NCBI GenBank assembly: GCA_003134995.1
Contig: PLDC01000002.1
Coordinates: 111,394 to 175,393 of the forward strand
Length of the DNA: 64,000 nucleotides
DNA from: Acidobacteriaceae bacterium
GTDB lineage: Bacteria; Acidobacteriota; Terriglobia; Terriglobales; Acidobacteriaceae
Direction of reading: 5' to 3'
Under the pieces are notes generated by a model. It was not told the origin of the DNA, made no database searches, and worked only from the letters and a program-made list of their open reading frames with translations. Below, in pieces: positions 16,968 to 26,414 of this stretch (the stretch's first letter is position 1; every line of letters starts with the position of its first letter). The translations under genes and the position numbers were made by a program.

Positions 16968-19900
16968 ATGGTCTGCAAATCGTTAAGTCTGATCGCTGTT
17001 TTGTGCGCCGCACACCTCATGTCAGGGCAAGTCGATACCGCTGCTCCAAGTGTTACCTCCATCCCCACAATCGTTAAGTTCAGCGGCACCATTAGAGGAC
17101 TCGATGGTAATTCCCTTGCGGTCCCTCGGACCCTAACCTTTTCCCTTTACGAAACGCAAAACGCAAGTGTTGCGGTGTGGACCGAGACTGAGAGTGTACT
17201 TCTGGATTCTCAGGGGCACTACGACGCTTACTTGGGCTCAAACAGCGTTGAAGGTGGAATTCCAATTCAGCTCTTCACTTCGGCACAGACTCAATGGATC
17301 GGAGTAACACCCAACGATGGAATCGAGGGGCCGAGAGTCCCGATCACAACAGTCCCATATGCTTTCAGGGCCGAAGAAGCGGACAAATTCGGCGGAAAGG
17401 GTCCAAATGAATTTGTTACGGTTCAGCAGTTAGCCGCGCTACTAGGCAAGAACAGCAATTCTCTGTTCGTAACTTCTCCGGCGGCCAGTAGCTTGGGCTC
17501 CTTGAACGCTGGGCAACCGGTTGCATTCATTCCAGGGCTCGATGCAGACCTTCTGCGGGGACTGCCAGACACGGCGTTTGCCAAGTTGAACTCTGAAAAT
17601 ACGTTTCAGGGATTGCAATACCTCGCAGGAGGTATTCGGTTGCCTGCCACCGTCGCAGAGCCAGGTCGCAGCAACTTTCTGGACTCGTCTCCGATTGATT
17701 TCATTTCTTCAATTCTCCAACCGTCGACAGGCACGTTTACTGAACAAACGTTCCGCTGGATTTCGCAACCAGCATTGTCAGGTTCTGGAGGCCCGACAGC
17801 GCGATTGGCATTATTTTTTGCACAGAATTTATCAACTCCGACACCGACCGGGCTGTCCATAAATTCGGATGGAACTATTAATTTCGCGCCTGGACAGGTT
17901 CTCCCGCCCTCAGCGGTAGCGCAAGCGATTTCCGCAATCCAAAACGGTACGGGGACAGGAACAGGGGCGAGCGGCGGATACGGACCTCCCATTGTTAACA
18001 CCGAGGGATATTCGTGGTCCGAAACTCCAGCGTCAGCCAATATCAAGGCAGGTCCTAACACCATCAAACTATCGCCATGTCCTAAGGGATTGAACGGAAC
18101 CGACCTATGGCATTACCTGTACATTTCAAAAACCGGCACGCCTGAAGCCGTTCTGATAACGGGAGGTTCCTGCGTTTCGAGAGCCACGAGTGGGACGATC
18201 CAGTTCATCGCGAAGTACAACCACGCGGCTGGCTACCTGATCGGCAGTGCCACTGACGGGATACAGGAAGCCATCATTGACGCGGTTCTTTCGTCATCAG
18301 GTGGTCAAATAGCCCGGAACGTTCAGATCGACCCTGGGGCTCATGTATTTCATGCTCGATTATCTGTGCGCGCCACGGGTATCACGATTTCAGATTCAGC
18401 AGGATCTATTGTCTGTGCGATGCAGGATACCTGCATTTTTTTGGGAGACCCCGCAAATTCAAACTTGTTCCAAAAGATCGTCGTTAGTGGCTTACAGATA
18501 GTTGCTGGAATTCCATCTGGAACCTGGCCTGCGCTGGAGGACAATGCCAACGCTTCAGAAATATCCGAGCTTTCGACTAGTACTAGCCCTATCACAGGGG
18601 CCAGTTTCGGTTTTTTGATTCAAGTCGATAACGATCAGGCGGCGCAAATTACGGGAGCCACCACTATCGGAAATTGGAGCCGTTGTGACATGAGTTTTTG
18701 TTCGACGGCGATCGTAGGCCCTGGTGGAGCGAACAATTCAGGCGTGCTTTGGGTACAGAATTCCAACCTCTCTCTAAATTGCGCTGCAAATGGAATTGAT
18801 AACCAAAATGGGAACACCCTTCGTGTCACAAATACTATAGTGCAGGCATATCCGCAGTTCGGCATCCGGGCTCGTGCAACCTATAGCGACAACCCGAGCG
18901 TACAACTCGACACTGTTTACGAAGAGATCGGGAATTGCCTAAATCCGCTGGGAACCGGGATGGCGGGACTGATCGTGGAGGGGGGGTATGCCAATGGGAA
19001 TGCGATCGTCGGCCCAGCCGGCCAACTCCCGGTGTTTGCAAGTACAGGCACAATCCAGGACACCTATTCAATAGTTGTCCACAGCAGCATCATGGGTACT
19101 TCGCCGGTTTACTCAGCAGGTCTCGCGAACACGGCCGGAGTCGGAAACATTCCAGTCGTCTGGAACCAAATCGGCAACACGGGTGTCGTAACCTATGACT
19201 TGCTTCGGACCACAGGCCCTACAGGCGCTACGGCGGCACCATTCGGAACAGGAGCATTCGCTATAGCAACTGGCATACCCGCCACCAGCTGCGCTAACAA
19301 GGTTTGCAGTTTTACCGACAACGCAGCATCTCAGCCTTCTTCGTATACCGTTGCGACCAATACTCCATATTGGCCTTCTCAGAAAATGTGGCCCGGTTCT
19401 ATCATTCTGACTCAAGCTTTCGATTTTGAGAACACGGGAGGTGGTGTTCCTACTTCTTACTCTACAAACAATTTAAACGTGGGTGCTGGGATCGTTAACT
19501 CAGCGGGGAGCTATGCACCTTCCGTGTCCGCCGGAGTCTGCAATATTTCAGGGCCGCCCTCTTCGATTTGGATACAGTGTGCGGAAGGAAATGCATCGTC
19601 CCCAGGTTTGACTGCGACGGTGCTGCAATTATCTGGCCCTTTAATCACTCCTTCAGGACTAAAAGGACGGATGATTTTCGAAATGCCTGTCAATAGCAAC
19701 GTTTTTGCAACGCATGTCGTCACCTTAGGGGATTCAAACCCTGCCAAAACCCTGGCAACGCCGAGTGGCAGACCATCTTGGGACCCGAATGACACCTACA
19801 TCGGCTACGATCAGCCGGCAAACCCTGCTGTCAGCAACATCCAACTGTCGTTCGGCGCGCCGGTGGCTATCTCGAACTACATTGGCAACGACGGAGATAA

Positions 19901-20753
19901 TGTCAGTTGGGGCGAACGGCTGACAAAATCCGGAAAGACGTTTCAGGTTCCGGTAGCGGCCAATAACGGTATTACGGTGACCGGTAACCTGAACCTCAAT
20001 GGCTCTTGTCTTGGTGGCGGTTGTGGACCGTTTTCCGCGTCGGGCACGCAAGTTGCGGATCCGTTTATCCGTCCAAACGGAGGCCTTGGTCCTAATTGGA
20101 CGACAACCGATGGGATCTGGAGCATTCTTAACGACCAAGCAACCTGGATTTTAACCAACGATTCATGGGCAATGAGTGCCTACGTCGGTTCCGGCTTGAC
20201 TTTCAATGCTAATCAAGATGCCGTTGTGCGAGTCTTTCCAACAAATGCCAGCAACGGGATGGGACCGGGCGTGCGAATGTCGAACTCAGGGGAAACTGGC
20301 TATGTCTGTATCGGCAACTTGCAGGTAAGTTATTTGCTTAAGATGACAAACGGATCACCTGTGGCAATCGGCTCCCCGAGCACCGGACCCGGATTTAGCC
20401 CCGGCGACGTCATCAGGCTGCAAGTGTCTGCGACGTCTCTCGCCTGCAATCAGAACGGAGTTACGATTATAACGGGAACAGATTCTTCAATCACCTCTGG
20501 TTATCCCGGCCTCGTTGGGGAAAACGCTCCCGCTGGCTCAGCGATGGATCAGTTCGTCGGCGGTGATCTCGCTTACACAAGCGATTCGCAATTGACCCAG
20601 AACGGAGCAACATGGCACTCTGGCCCGGGCGCTCCGACAATTGCTTGCAATACCGGAGATTTCGATACCAACACCACCGCTTCCAGTGCATCAACGGCTT
20701 TGTACGTGTGCTTCAATGGTACGTGGTTTGGAGTATCGACAAGCGCCAACTGA
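16968..20753 (+). CDS. Very large secreted beta-rich protein, acidobacterial family
   Basis: About 1261 residues. The start at 16968 (MVCKSLSLIAVLCAAHLMSGQ) has a signal peptide and a strong AGAGGAGA ribosome site; the ATG 45 bp upstream does not. Residues about 30-150 carry a pattern I know from Acidobacteria: IVKFSGTIRGLDGN, LTFSLYETQNAS, WTETESVLLDSQGHY, PRVPITTVPYAFRAEEAD. The middle is Asn/Gly/Ser-rich with many short beta strands, suggesting a right-handed beta-helix. The C-terminus (GDFDTNTTASSASTALYVCFNGTW) resembles trailing domains of phage-tail or adhesin-like proteins. Probably cell-surface or secreted. No catalytic motif seen. Base composition is lower in GC than the operons around it, hinting at transfer. 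Confidence 0.65.
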   Translation: MVCKSLSLIAVLCAAHLMSGQVDTAAPSVTSIPTIVKFSGTIRGLDGNSLAVPRTLTFSLYETQNASVAVWTETESVLLDSQGHYDAYLGSNSVEGGIPIQLFTSAQTQWIGVTPNDGIEGPRVPITTVPYAFRAEEADKFGGKGPNEFVTVQQLAALLGKNSNSLFVTSPAASSLGSLNAGQPVAFIPGLDADLLRGLPDTAFAKLNSENTFQGLQYLAGGIRLPATVAEPGRSNFLDSSPIDFISSILQPSTGTFTEQTFRWISQPALSGSGGPTARLALFFAQNLSTPTPTGLSINSDGTINFAPGQVLPPSAVAQAISAIQNGTGTGTGASGGYGPPIVNTEGYSWSETPASANIKAGPNTIKLSPCPKGLNGTDLWHYLYISKTGTPEAVLITGGSCVSRATSGTIQFIAKYNHAAGYLIGSATDGIQEAIIDAVLSSSGGQIARNVQIDPGAHVFHARLSVRATGITISDSAGSIVCAMQDTCIFLGDPANSNLFQKIVVSGLQIVAGIPSGTWPALEDNANASEISELSTSTSPITGASFGFLIQVDNDQAAQITGATTIGNWSRCDMSFCSTAIVGPGGANNSGVLWVQNSNLSLNCAANGIDNQNGNTLRVTNTIVQAYPQFGIRARATYSDNPSVQLDTVYEEIGNCLNPLGTGMAGLIVEGGYANGNAIVGPAGQLPVFASTGTIQDTYSIVVHSSIMGTSPVYSAGLANTAGVGNIPVVWNQIGNTGVVTYDLLRTTGPTGATAAPFGTGAFAIATGIPATSCANKVCSFTDNAASQPSSYTVATNTPYWPSQKMWPGSIILTQAFDFENTGGGVPTSYSTNNLNVGAGIVNSAGSYAPSVSAGVCNISGPPSSIWIQCAEGNASSPGLTATVLQLSGPLITPSGLKGRMIFEMPVNSNVFATHVVTLGDSNPAKTLATPSGRPSWDPNDTYIGYDQPANPAVSNIQLSFGAPVAISNYIGNDGDNVSWGERLTKSGKTFQVPVAANNGITVTGNLNLNGSCLGGGCGPFSASGTQVADPFIRPNGGLGPNWTTTDGIWSILNDQATWILTNDSWAMSAYVGSGLTFNANQDAVVRVFPTNASNGMGPGVRMSNSGETGYVCIGNLQVSYLLKMTNGSPVAIGSPSTGPGFSPGDVIRLQVSATSLACNQNGVTIITGTDSSITSGYPGLVGENAPAGSAMDQFVGGDLAYTSDSQLTQNGATWHSGPGAPTIACNTGDFDTNTTASSASTALYVCFNGTWFGVSTSAN

Positions 20754-21011
20754 ACGCAGTTGGGTTCGGCTGGTTTGGTGGGCGATGGTGCGGATTTTCG
20801 CGGGCGACGCTTCGATGGACTCCGGAAGAAGATACATGAAGCCCATTCTTGAACAGTGCATCTTCGGGAGTCGCGATCTGGGCAACACTCTCCGGTCCTC
20901 AGGTTGCCCACTTCAATCACCCAAACTGCACTACGAGTTGTGGCTCTTGGTAGAATTTCGCACGGATCGTGGAGGCCAGATAACTGAACCTTAGGGCTGA
21001 CTTGTAAATCA

Positions 21012-21045
21012 GTCTGTTAGTGATGTCACATTGGGCCTGCGGAAA
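21012..21045 (+). promoter_or_regulatory. HipA/DUF3037-associated motif, copy D
   Basis: GTCTGTTAGTGATG, ten variable bases, CCTGCGGAAA. It is followed about 150 bp later by a DUF3037-like remnant, the same order and strand as copy A and the intact DUF3037-like gene. Confidence 0.55.
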
Positions 21046-21189
21046 CACAGCATCGATTGCCAACGCCACACACGGCATCTCCCAAGGACAAACGGCCAAT
21101 AACAATCAAAATACACGACAACCATATATTTGGCAGGTTTAGTTGATGGATACCAGTCTCAGCGGAGAATCACCGGGACCGAATCGGTT

Positions 21190-21330
21190 TGTGTCGAATA
21201 TTATTTCTTAGAACTATCTGCCAAACGTGATCAGTTGAGAACGAGTTTCGATTGCTACTGTTGTCATCGATGCTGGCGATCGCGAAAATGAAATCTGCGC
21301 ATTGTTCACTGCCACGGGCTGAGGGACCGA
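21190..21330 (+). pseudogene. Degraded 5' part of a DUF3037-like gene
   Basis: Nucleotide alignment by eye with 11625-11760: GAATATTATTTCTTAGAACT versus GAGTATTGTCTCTTGCGCTA, then CGATTGCTACTGTTGTCATC versus CGATAGCTGCAATTGTCATC, then AAATCTGCGCATTG and TGCCACGG. In protein terms it preserves IATVVIDAGDRENEICAL. It has stops and frame changes on both sides and ends before the second half of the gene. Confidence 0.55.
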
Positions 21331-21596
21331 GGTGCCGAAGTCCGCGAACCCATGGCGAAGGCACAGAAAACATTACAACTAATGGCCGAAACGTATGATG
21401 CCACACTCCAGGTAAGTTTTGATCGCGAGGTTGTGTTAGGCAGCGATGAACGCCCGAGTTCCCGCCTCAAGAACATCACTGGCCATCGAAGTGCTATAGA
21501 AAGCGTATGGCGATGGATGCGCTGTCGGGTTACTGCGTCTATACGAGGTTTAGAAAAGCAGAGCAACGTCTGCTCGACTGACCGGACCATCACAAG

Positions 21597-21644
21597 CCAA
21601 TACCAACACCAATACCAACACCAATACCAATACCAATACCAATC
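21597..21644 (+). repeat. Hexanucleotide tandem repeat
   Basis: Eight units of CCAATA/CCAACA in a row. It lies in the non-coding interval before the CheB-CheR gene. Translated it would be a (Gln-Tyr/His) run; there is no supported gene over it. Confidence 0.8.
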
Positions 21645-21932
21645 CCACGACTACTCGGGTTTCCCTATTGAACTAGCCGCGTGAGAACGATTGATCGAGA
21701 AATGATCTCCCAAAATGCTGAACTGCCCGGATTGTTTTCGGAGAAGACCTGCGTGCTCACACCGTTGGGGGAGAGAATGAAGAGTATGTGTATTGACCAT
21801 TCGCCCGCTGTTTCAAGAGTTTGGGCAACTGCTGATGACGTTGCCGAGTCATAACGATCCAATAAATGAAACGGTTGCGCTGCCTGTTCCGTTTCTTCTT
21901 CTGGAGCAAATTAGTCGAGGTCCACTCATCAG

Positions 21933-24740
21933 GTGTTTGATTTTTTGCATCGACCTATTGCGAATACGAAGACGCCCCCGAATGCACCCGACCACGCCTA
22001 CGTGATTCCTGCCAACACGAGCCTAAGCATCAAGAATGGAATGCTGCAGCTGGGTTCGCGCGTGGTCACGCACGGTCAGCACATGCCCATCAATGATTTT
22101 TTTCGTTCGCTGGCGGAAAGTGCCGGGCAACAGGCGATCGGCGTGATCCTGTCGGGAACGGCATCGGACGGGACCGAAGGATGCGTGGCCATCAAAGCGG
22201 CGGGAGGCATCACGTTTGCGCAGGACGAGGGGTCGGCGAAGTACGACAGCATGCCGCGCAATGCGGTGAACGCAGGGTGCATCGACTTTATTTTGCCGCC
22301 CAAGGATATTGCGCGAGAGTTGGGCGGAATCAGCCAGCGTCCCTACGTGGCCCGGGTTATGTCACCGACGATGGAAACGGTTGAAGGCATGGTGGGCAGC
22401 GACCTCAACGCTCTGTTCAGTCTGCTGCGGCAATCGAGCGGAGTGGACTTTACCAACTACAAGCCCACCACGCTGTACCGGCGCATACGGCGGCGCATGG
22501 CGGTGCACAAGGCGGAGACGCTGAAGGACTACCTACGCTTCATTGGAAGGAAGCCCGAAGAACTGGACGAGCTTTACCGCGACTTGCTGATTCACGTCAC
22601 CGGATTTTTCCGGGAGCCGGAAGCGTTTGTGGCGCTTCGCAAGCGTGTTTATCCGAAATTGTTTGAGGGCCGCAAGCCGGATAAGCCGATACGGGTTTGG
22701 GTGGCCGGCTGCTCCACCGGCGAGGAGGCGTACTCCATTGCGATCACGCTGCTGGAATACCTGTGGGTGCACAGCCGGAACATTTCGGAGGCTGCGACGG
22801 CGATTCAAATTTTCGCCACTGACATCAGCGACACGGCGCTCGACCGCGCCCGCACCGGCGTGTACACCGAAGCGGCCGTGGCGAAAATTTCTGCCGAACG
22901 CTTGAAGCGATTCTTTGTCCGGCTGGATGGGGGATTCCAGATCAACAAGTCGGTGCGCGACATGTGCATCTTCGCCAAGCAGAACCTGGTGAAAGATCCG
23001 CCGTTCTCGAATTTGGACCTTGTGAGCTGCCGCAATTTGCTGATCTATTTAGGGCCGGTTTTGCAACGGCGGGTCATCCCCTCGTTGCACTATGCGCTAA
23101 AGCCCGGCGGCTACCTGATGCTGGGAGCGTCGGAAAATCTGGCCGGATTTGCCGACCACTTCGGAATGCTCGACAAGAAAGACAAAATCTACCAGAAGAG
23201 AAAGACCACGGCGCGGCTGACGACTTACTTCGCGAATGACGATTATTTGCCGATCCGGGCGGGAGACGCGAAGCTCGCGCGGGGCCTGCTGCCCGCTTTT
23301 TCCGTGGAGCGGGAAGTGGAGCATCTGCTGGTGAACCGGTTCGTTCCCGCCAGCATTGTAGTGAACGATCAAATGGAGATTGTGCAATTTCAGGGCAAGA
23401 CCGGCGCCTACCTGGAGCCGCCGGCCGGGCAACCCAGCTTCAGCGTGGCAAAAATGGCGCGTGAAGGCTTGCTGGTGGATTTGCGCGCGGCCCTGGACAC
23501 GTCCAAGAAAACCAACGACACGGCGCGCAAGGAGGGTGTCCAGGTTCGATCGGAAGCGGGAACGCTGGAGATCAACCTGGAAGTGGTGCCATTGCGAGGA
23601 CCTACCGCGAAGGAGCGCTTTTATGTGGTTGTGTTTCAGGATGTGGTGCGCAAGCCGGCGGTCCTTGAGGACCGGGGCGACGGGAGCAAGACGCTAAAAG
23701 TGGTGCGCACCCCTGCGCCGGAGATGCGAGTGCTGAAACGCGAGACGACCCAGTTGCGGGAGCAGTTGCGCTCGCTCATCGAAGAACACGAAAGCACAAC
23801 CGAGGAATTCAAATCCGCGCATGAAGAGGTCTTATCGGCCAATGAGGAATTGCAGAGCACCAACGAGGAACTGGAGACAGCCAAGGAAGAACTGCAATCC
23901 ACGAACGAAGAATTGACCACGCTCAATGAAGAAACGCAAAACCGCAACGCGGAGCTGGGCTCGGCCAACAACGATCTGCTGAATCTGCTGGGCCACGTCA
24001 ACATTCCAGTGGTCATGGTAAGCAACGATGTGCGTATTCGCCGCTTCACTCCGCTCGCGCAAAAACTGTTCAACCTGTTGCCCGGAGATGTTGGGCGGCG
24101 GCTGGGCGAGATCCGGCCGAACATCGACGTCGACGATTTGGAAACGCTGGCCCGTGAAGCCATCCGCAGCGCCGCTGCGCAGGAGCGGCAGGTGCGCACC
24201 AATGAAGGAGGGTGGCAAACGCTGCACGTGCGTCCCTACAAGACCTGGGACAATCGGATCGAAGGGGCAGTGATCAGCTTGCAGGATGTTGACGCCCTCA
24301 AGCGCACTCTGGATCAGACGCGTGATTATGCGGATACGATTGTGGAGAGCGCGCGGGAACCGATCCTGGTGTTGGATACCCAACTGAAGGTCACGGCTGC
24401 GAATCCCGCGTTTTACCGGGCTTTCGAAGTGAACCGGGAAGAAACGGAGAGTCGTCTGATTTATGATCTGGGCAACGGGCAGTGGAACATCCCAAGGCTG
24501 CGCGAACTGCTGGAGGAAATCGTCCCGCGGAATTCCCGCGTGGACGATTTCAAGATGAGCCATGAATTTCCTCATCTCGGATCGCGCCAGATGCTGCTCA
24601 ACGCCCGCCGCGTAGAACTGCAGCCAGGGCATCCGGTCATTTTGCTGGCGATTGAAGATGTGACGCAGAAAAGTCGGGAGGGTGCGGCAATCAAGCTGGT
24701 TCGGCATAATCGGTTGGCGGAGAGTTCACCTCCACGGTAG
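21933..24740 (+). CDS. Truncated CheB-CheR-PAS chemotaxis-type fusion protein
   Basis: 935 residues starting at a GTG. Residues 1-130 are only the C-terminal half of a CheB methylesterase domain (VIPANTSLSI, GVILSGTASDGTEG); the Ser and His of the triad are missing. Next is a CheR methyltransferase (about 150-410) with the N-terminal helical domain (YRRIRRRM) and SAM site VWVAGCSTGEEAYSIA. A long coiled coil follows (about 600-670; ESTTEEFKSAHEEVLSANEE), then two PAS-like domains. The usual C-terminal kinase is absent and the protein ends soon after IEDVTQKSREG. Intact relatives methylate or signal through a histidine kinase; this copy may keep only methyltransferase and PAS functions, or be decaying. 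Confidence 0.8.
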   Translation: MFDFLHRPIANTKTPPNAPDHAYVIPANTSLSIKNGMLQLGSRVVTHGQHMPINDFFRSLAESAGQQAIGVILSGTASDGTEGCVAIKAAGGITFAQDEGSAKYDSMPRNAVNAGCIDFILPPKDIARELGGISQRPYVARVMSPTMETVEGMVGSDLNALFSLLRQSSGVDFTNYKPTTLYRRIRRRMAVHKAETLKDYLRFIGRKPEELDELYRDLLIHVTGFFREPEAFVALRKRVYPKLFEGRKPDKPIRVWVAGCSTGEEAYSIAITLLEYLWVHSRNISEAATAIQIFATDISDTALDRARTGVYTEAAVAKISAERLKRFFVRLDGGFQINKSVRDMCIFAKQNLVKDPPFSNLDLVSCRNLLIYLGPVLQRRVIPSLHYALKPGGYLMLGASENLAGFADHFGMLDKKDKIYQKRKTTARLTTYFANDDYLPIRAGDAKLARGLLPAFSVEREVEHLLVNRFVPASIVVNDQMEIVQFQGKTGAYLEPPAGQPSFSVAKMAREGLLVDLRAALDTSKKTNDTARKEGVQVRSEAGTLEINLEVVPLRGPTAKERFYVVVFQDVVRKPAVLEDRGDGSKTLKVVRTPAPEMRVLKRETTQLREQLRSLIEEHESTTEEFKSAHEEVLSANEELQSTNEELETAKEELQSTNEELTTLNEETQNRNAELGSANNDLLNLLGHVNIPVVMVSNDVRIRRFTPLAQKLFNLLPGDVGRRLGEIRPNIDVDDLETLAREAIRSAAAQERQVRTNEGGWQTLHVRPYKTWDNRIEGAVISLQDVDALKRTLDQTRDYADTIVESAREPILVLDTQLKVTAANPAFYRAFEVNREETESRLIYDLGNGQWNIPRLRELLEEIVPRNSRVDDFKMSHEFPHLGSRQMLLNARRVELQPGHPVILLAIEDVTQKSREGAAIKLVRHNRLAESSPPR

Positions 24741-25301
24741 AATCCCAAAATGCATAGTTGGGCAATTTCGCACCTAAAGTTAAAAAAGCCCCGCGGAGCG
24801 ATGCGGGAGGCGCGAGGGTACTATTAAGGAGCGAATTTTTGTAGAGGCTCTCCATCTAGGACCCTGCACGTCCCACTCTACCGGTTCTGGGCCGTTAGTT
24901 TGGCCCAATTAACTCCTTCATCTCACACAAAACAGTGCGGTAGGACTGCAAGCTCGGGCAGGAGAAACGGATAGGAAATGCGGACCAAACCGGGGAGATT
25001 CGTTCTTGCAGTAAGCGAACGTGACCACGCTTCCAGATCCGCCGCTTTGATGAGGTTCATCCCAGGCATATGTGCTGTTCCTTTTACGGGAAAATACTAT
25101 CGGAGCTTGCGCCCCGGAACAGGTATGGACCATTCAGTCCTGGTGAGCAAGTGTGAACAGCCCTTCGCTTGTAGCAACTATCCAGAATCTTCGAGCGCAT
25201 CGATTGCATCGGAATCCGTAATGACACTGGCACGTAACAACTGTTCTCCATTTGTGCTCCGCTTCCGCTGAGGCTTTACCGTTCAACGACATGCGGCTTG
25301 T

Positions 25302-25346
25302 GGCGGTGTGACAAACCGCCGCATTCGGCTACTCTGCCACCTCTCC
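25302..25346 (-). pseudogene. tRNA-like 5' half related to the class II tRNA at 28 kb
   Basis: On the minus strand it has a 5' acceptor strand GGAGAGG, D-arm TGGCAGAGTAGCCGAATGC and an anticodon arm GCGGT/ACCGC around TTGTCAC (formal anticodon GTC). It matches the 5' half of the tRNA at 27919-28026 in acceptor and D-arm. No T-arm or 3' acceptor strand follows. It is either a tRNA pseudogene or a relic of recombination at a tRNA. Confidence 0.55.
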
Positions 25347-25419
25347 GGCGTGTCGGGCTACAGTTTACCACGTTTGAGATGGGGGCTCTTACCGCTCCAG
25401 TCACCCAGATTTGCCGGCT

Positions 25420-25477
25420 TTGCACAAGAAGCCCCTCCCAAGGGTAAGTTACTGTGCAGCCAAGGGGGTTCTTGTGC
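25420..25477. repeat. Inverted repeat with GCACAAGAA arms
   Basis: GCACAAGAAGCCCC near 25421 pairs with GGGGGTTCTTGTGC near 25463 around a central spacer. It precedes the membrane protein gene at 25653 and could be an attenuator-like hairpin or an element end. Confidence 0.45.
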
Positions 25478-25652
25478 AGGAGCCTAAACCCCTTGTTTCG
25501 ATCCCTGAAAAGACTATCCTTCATTGGGCCAAAAGGACGGCTCTGCGGAGAGGTCTGCGATGCCGAACCCGGAAGGGCACAGTCCGCGCTACTGGAAGCG
25601 GCATCCGCGCGCTATGTCACAGTCCGCCCCAGATCAAAGTGAGGTTCGAGAA

Positions 25653-26414
25653 ATGGACAAGAAAAGGAAAGGTTACACAGCAGAACTTTGGGCGCACCGT
25701 GCATTGGTGTTGGCTTGTTTGACAATCGCAATGGCCGCAGCTTTAGTCATCATCGAGAAAACCCCGCTGGGCATGGTTGCGCTGCTCGCGGTATTTTTGC
25801 TTTCCAGCACTTACCCTGTGATGTTTTTTACGGGATGGTTTACACCTGAACATCGCAAAAAGCGAGTAGCAAGATTGGCTTCTCCGATGTTGCTGCTCTT
25901 GGCCTTTACTGGATGGATAGGATACACGTTCTGGCCTAAACCAAAAATTCGGGTATTGGAAATGCAGCCAGAACACATCTTCGCAAACGTCCCGCTGTCG
26001 GTGAGACTTACTTATCGTAACGATGGGCACGATGCAAACGTAGTGGTGTTCTACCGACTAATTCCAGTTGATGATGTGCCCTTCGACATGACGGAGAGAG
26101 AAAAACAAGAGGATTCTATCTGGAATACATTTAAGAACGGCCCCACTCGAATGCCACATCGCGCCACCGTCTTAGAAGGAACCACTGAATACGGCACGAT
26201 GGTGTCAGACCTATTGGTCAGTCCAGCCTTAGCCGCTACGTTCAACACGCCATTTTCACCTACGGATAAAGTTCTTGGAGCACGAAGGGGTCCAGGAATC
26301 TATATCGTCGGGGAGATTCGATTCGTCGGAATTATTACAGAAGTGCCCGTGAGTTTTTGCGGGCTATTTCAGGGGGATGTTGATCTTTCTCCCAAGTGCG
26401 TGAAGCAGTATTAA
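25653..26414 (+). CDS. Unknown membrane protein with extracytoplasmic C-terminal domain
   Basis: About 253 residues from the ATG at 25653; earlier in-frame ATGs exist, but this one begins just before the first membrane span. Three predicted spans at about residues 13-85 (LVLACLTIAMAAALVII, MVALLAVFLLSSTYPVMFF, LLLLAFTGWIGYTFW) lead into a domain of about 160 residues with beta-sandwich character (NVPLSVRLTYRNDGHDANVVVFYR). I do not recognise the family. Its 3' end overlaps the convergent transposase gene by 4 bp, so an insertion may have trimmed it. Confidence 0.6.
   Translation: MDKKRKGYTAELWAHRALVLACLTIAMAAALVIIEKTPLGMVALLAVFLLSSTYPVMFFTGWFTPEHRKKRVARLASPMLLLLAFTGWIGYTFWPKPKIRVLEMQPEHIFANVPLSVRLTYRNDGHDANVVVFYRLIPVDDVPFDMTEREKQEDSIWNTFKNGPTRMPHRATVLEGTTEYGTMVSDLLVSPALAATFNTPFSPTDKVLGARRGPGIYIVGEIRFVGIITEVPVSFCGLFQGDVDLSPKCVKQY

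Larger units (their letters stand above)
20754..21932. other. Decayed interval with motif D and remnants
   Basis: Holds motif copy D, a degraded DUF3037-like start, a hexanucleotide repeat, and unrecognised sequence up to the truncated CheB-CheR gene. I looked here for the missing N-terminal CheB sequence (GIGASAGG) and did not find it. Confidence 0.5.
24741..25652. other. Intergenic interval with tRNA-like and hairpin sequences
   Basis: Contains small hairpins (GGGCC/GGCCC near 24890), a tRNA-like 5' half at 25302-25346 and a larger inverted repeat near 25420-25477. No gene is supported. Confidence 0.5.

Noticed and set aside
21597-21644. CRISPR array
   Set aside because: Six-base units without spacers; a simple sequence repeat only.
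21352-21684. ORF over the hexanucleotide repeat
   Set aside because: Open only because the repeat has no stops; the protein is a Gln/Tyr/His run with no family or ribosome site.
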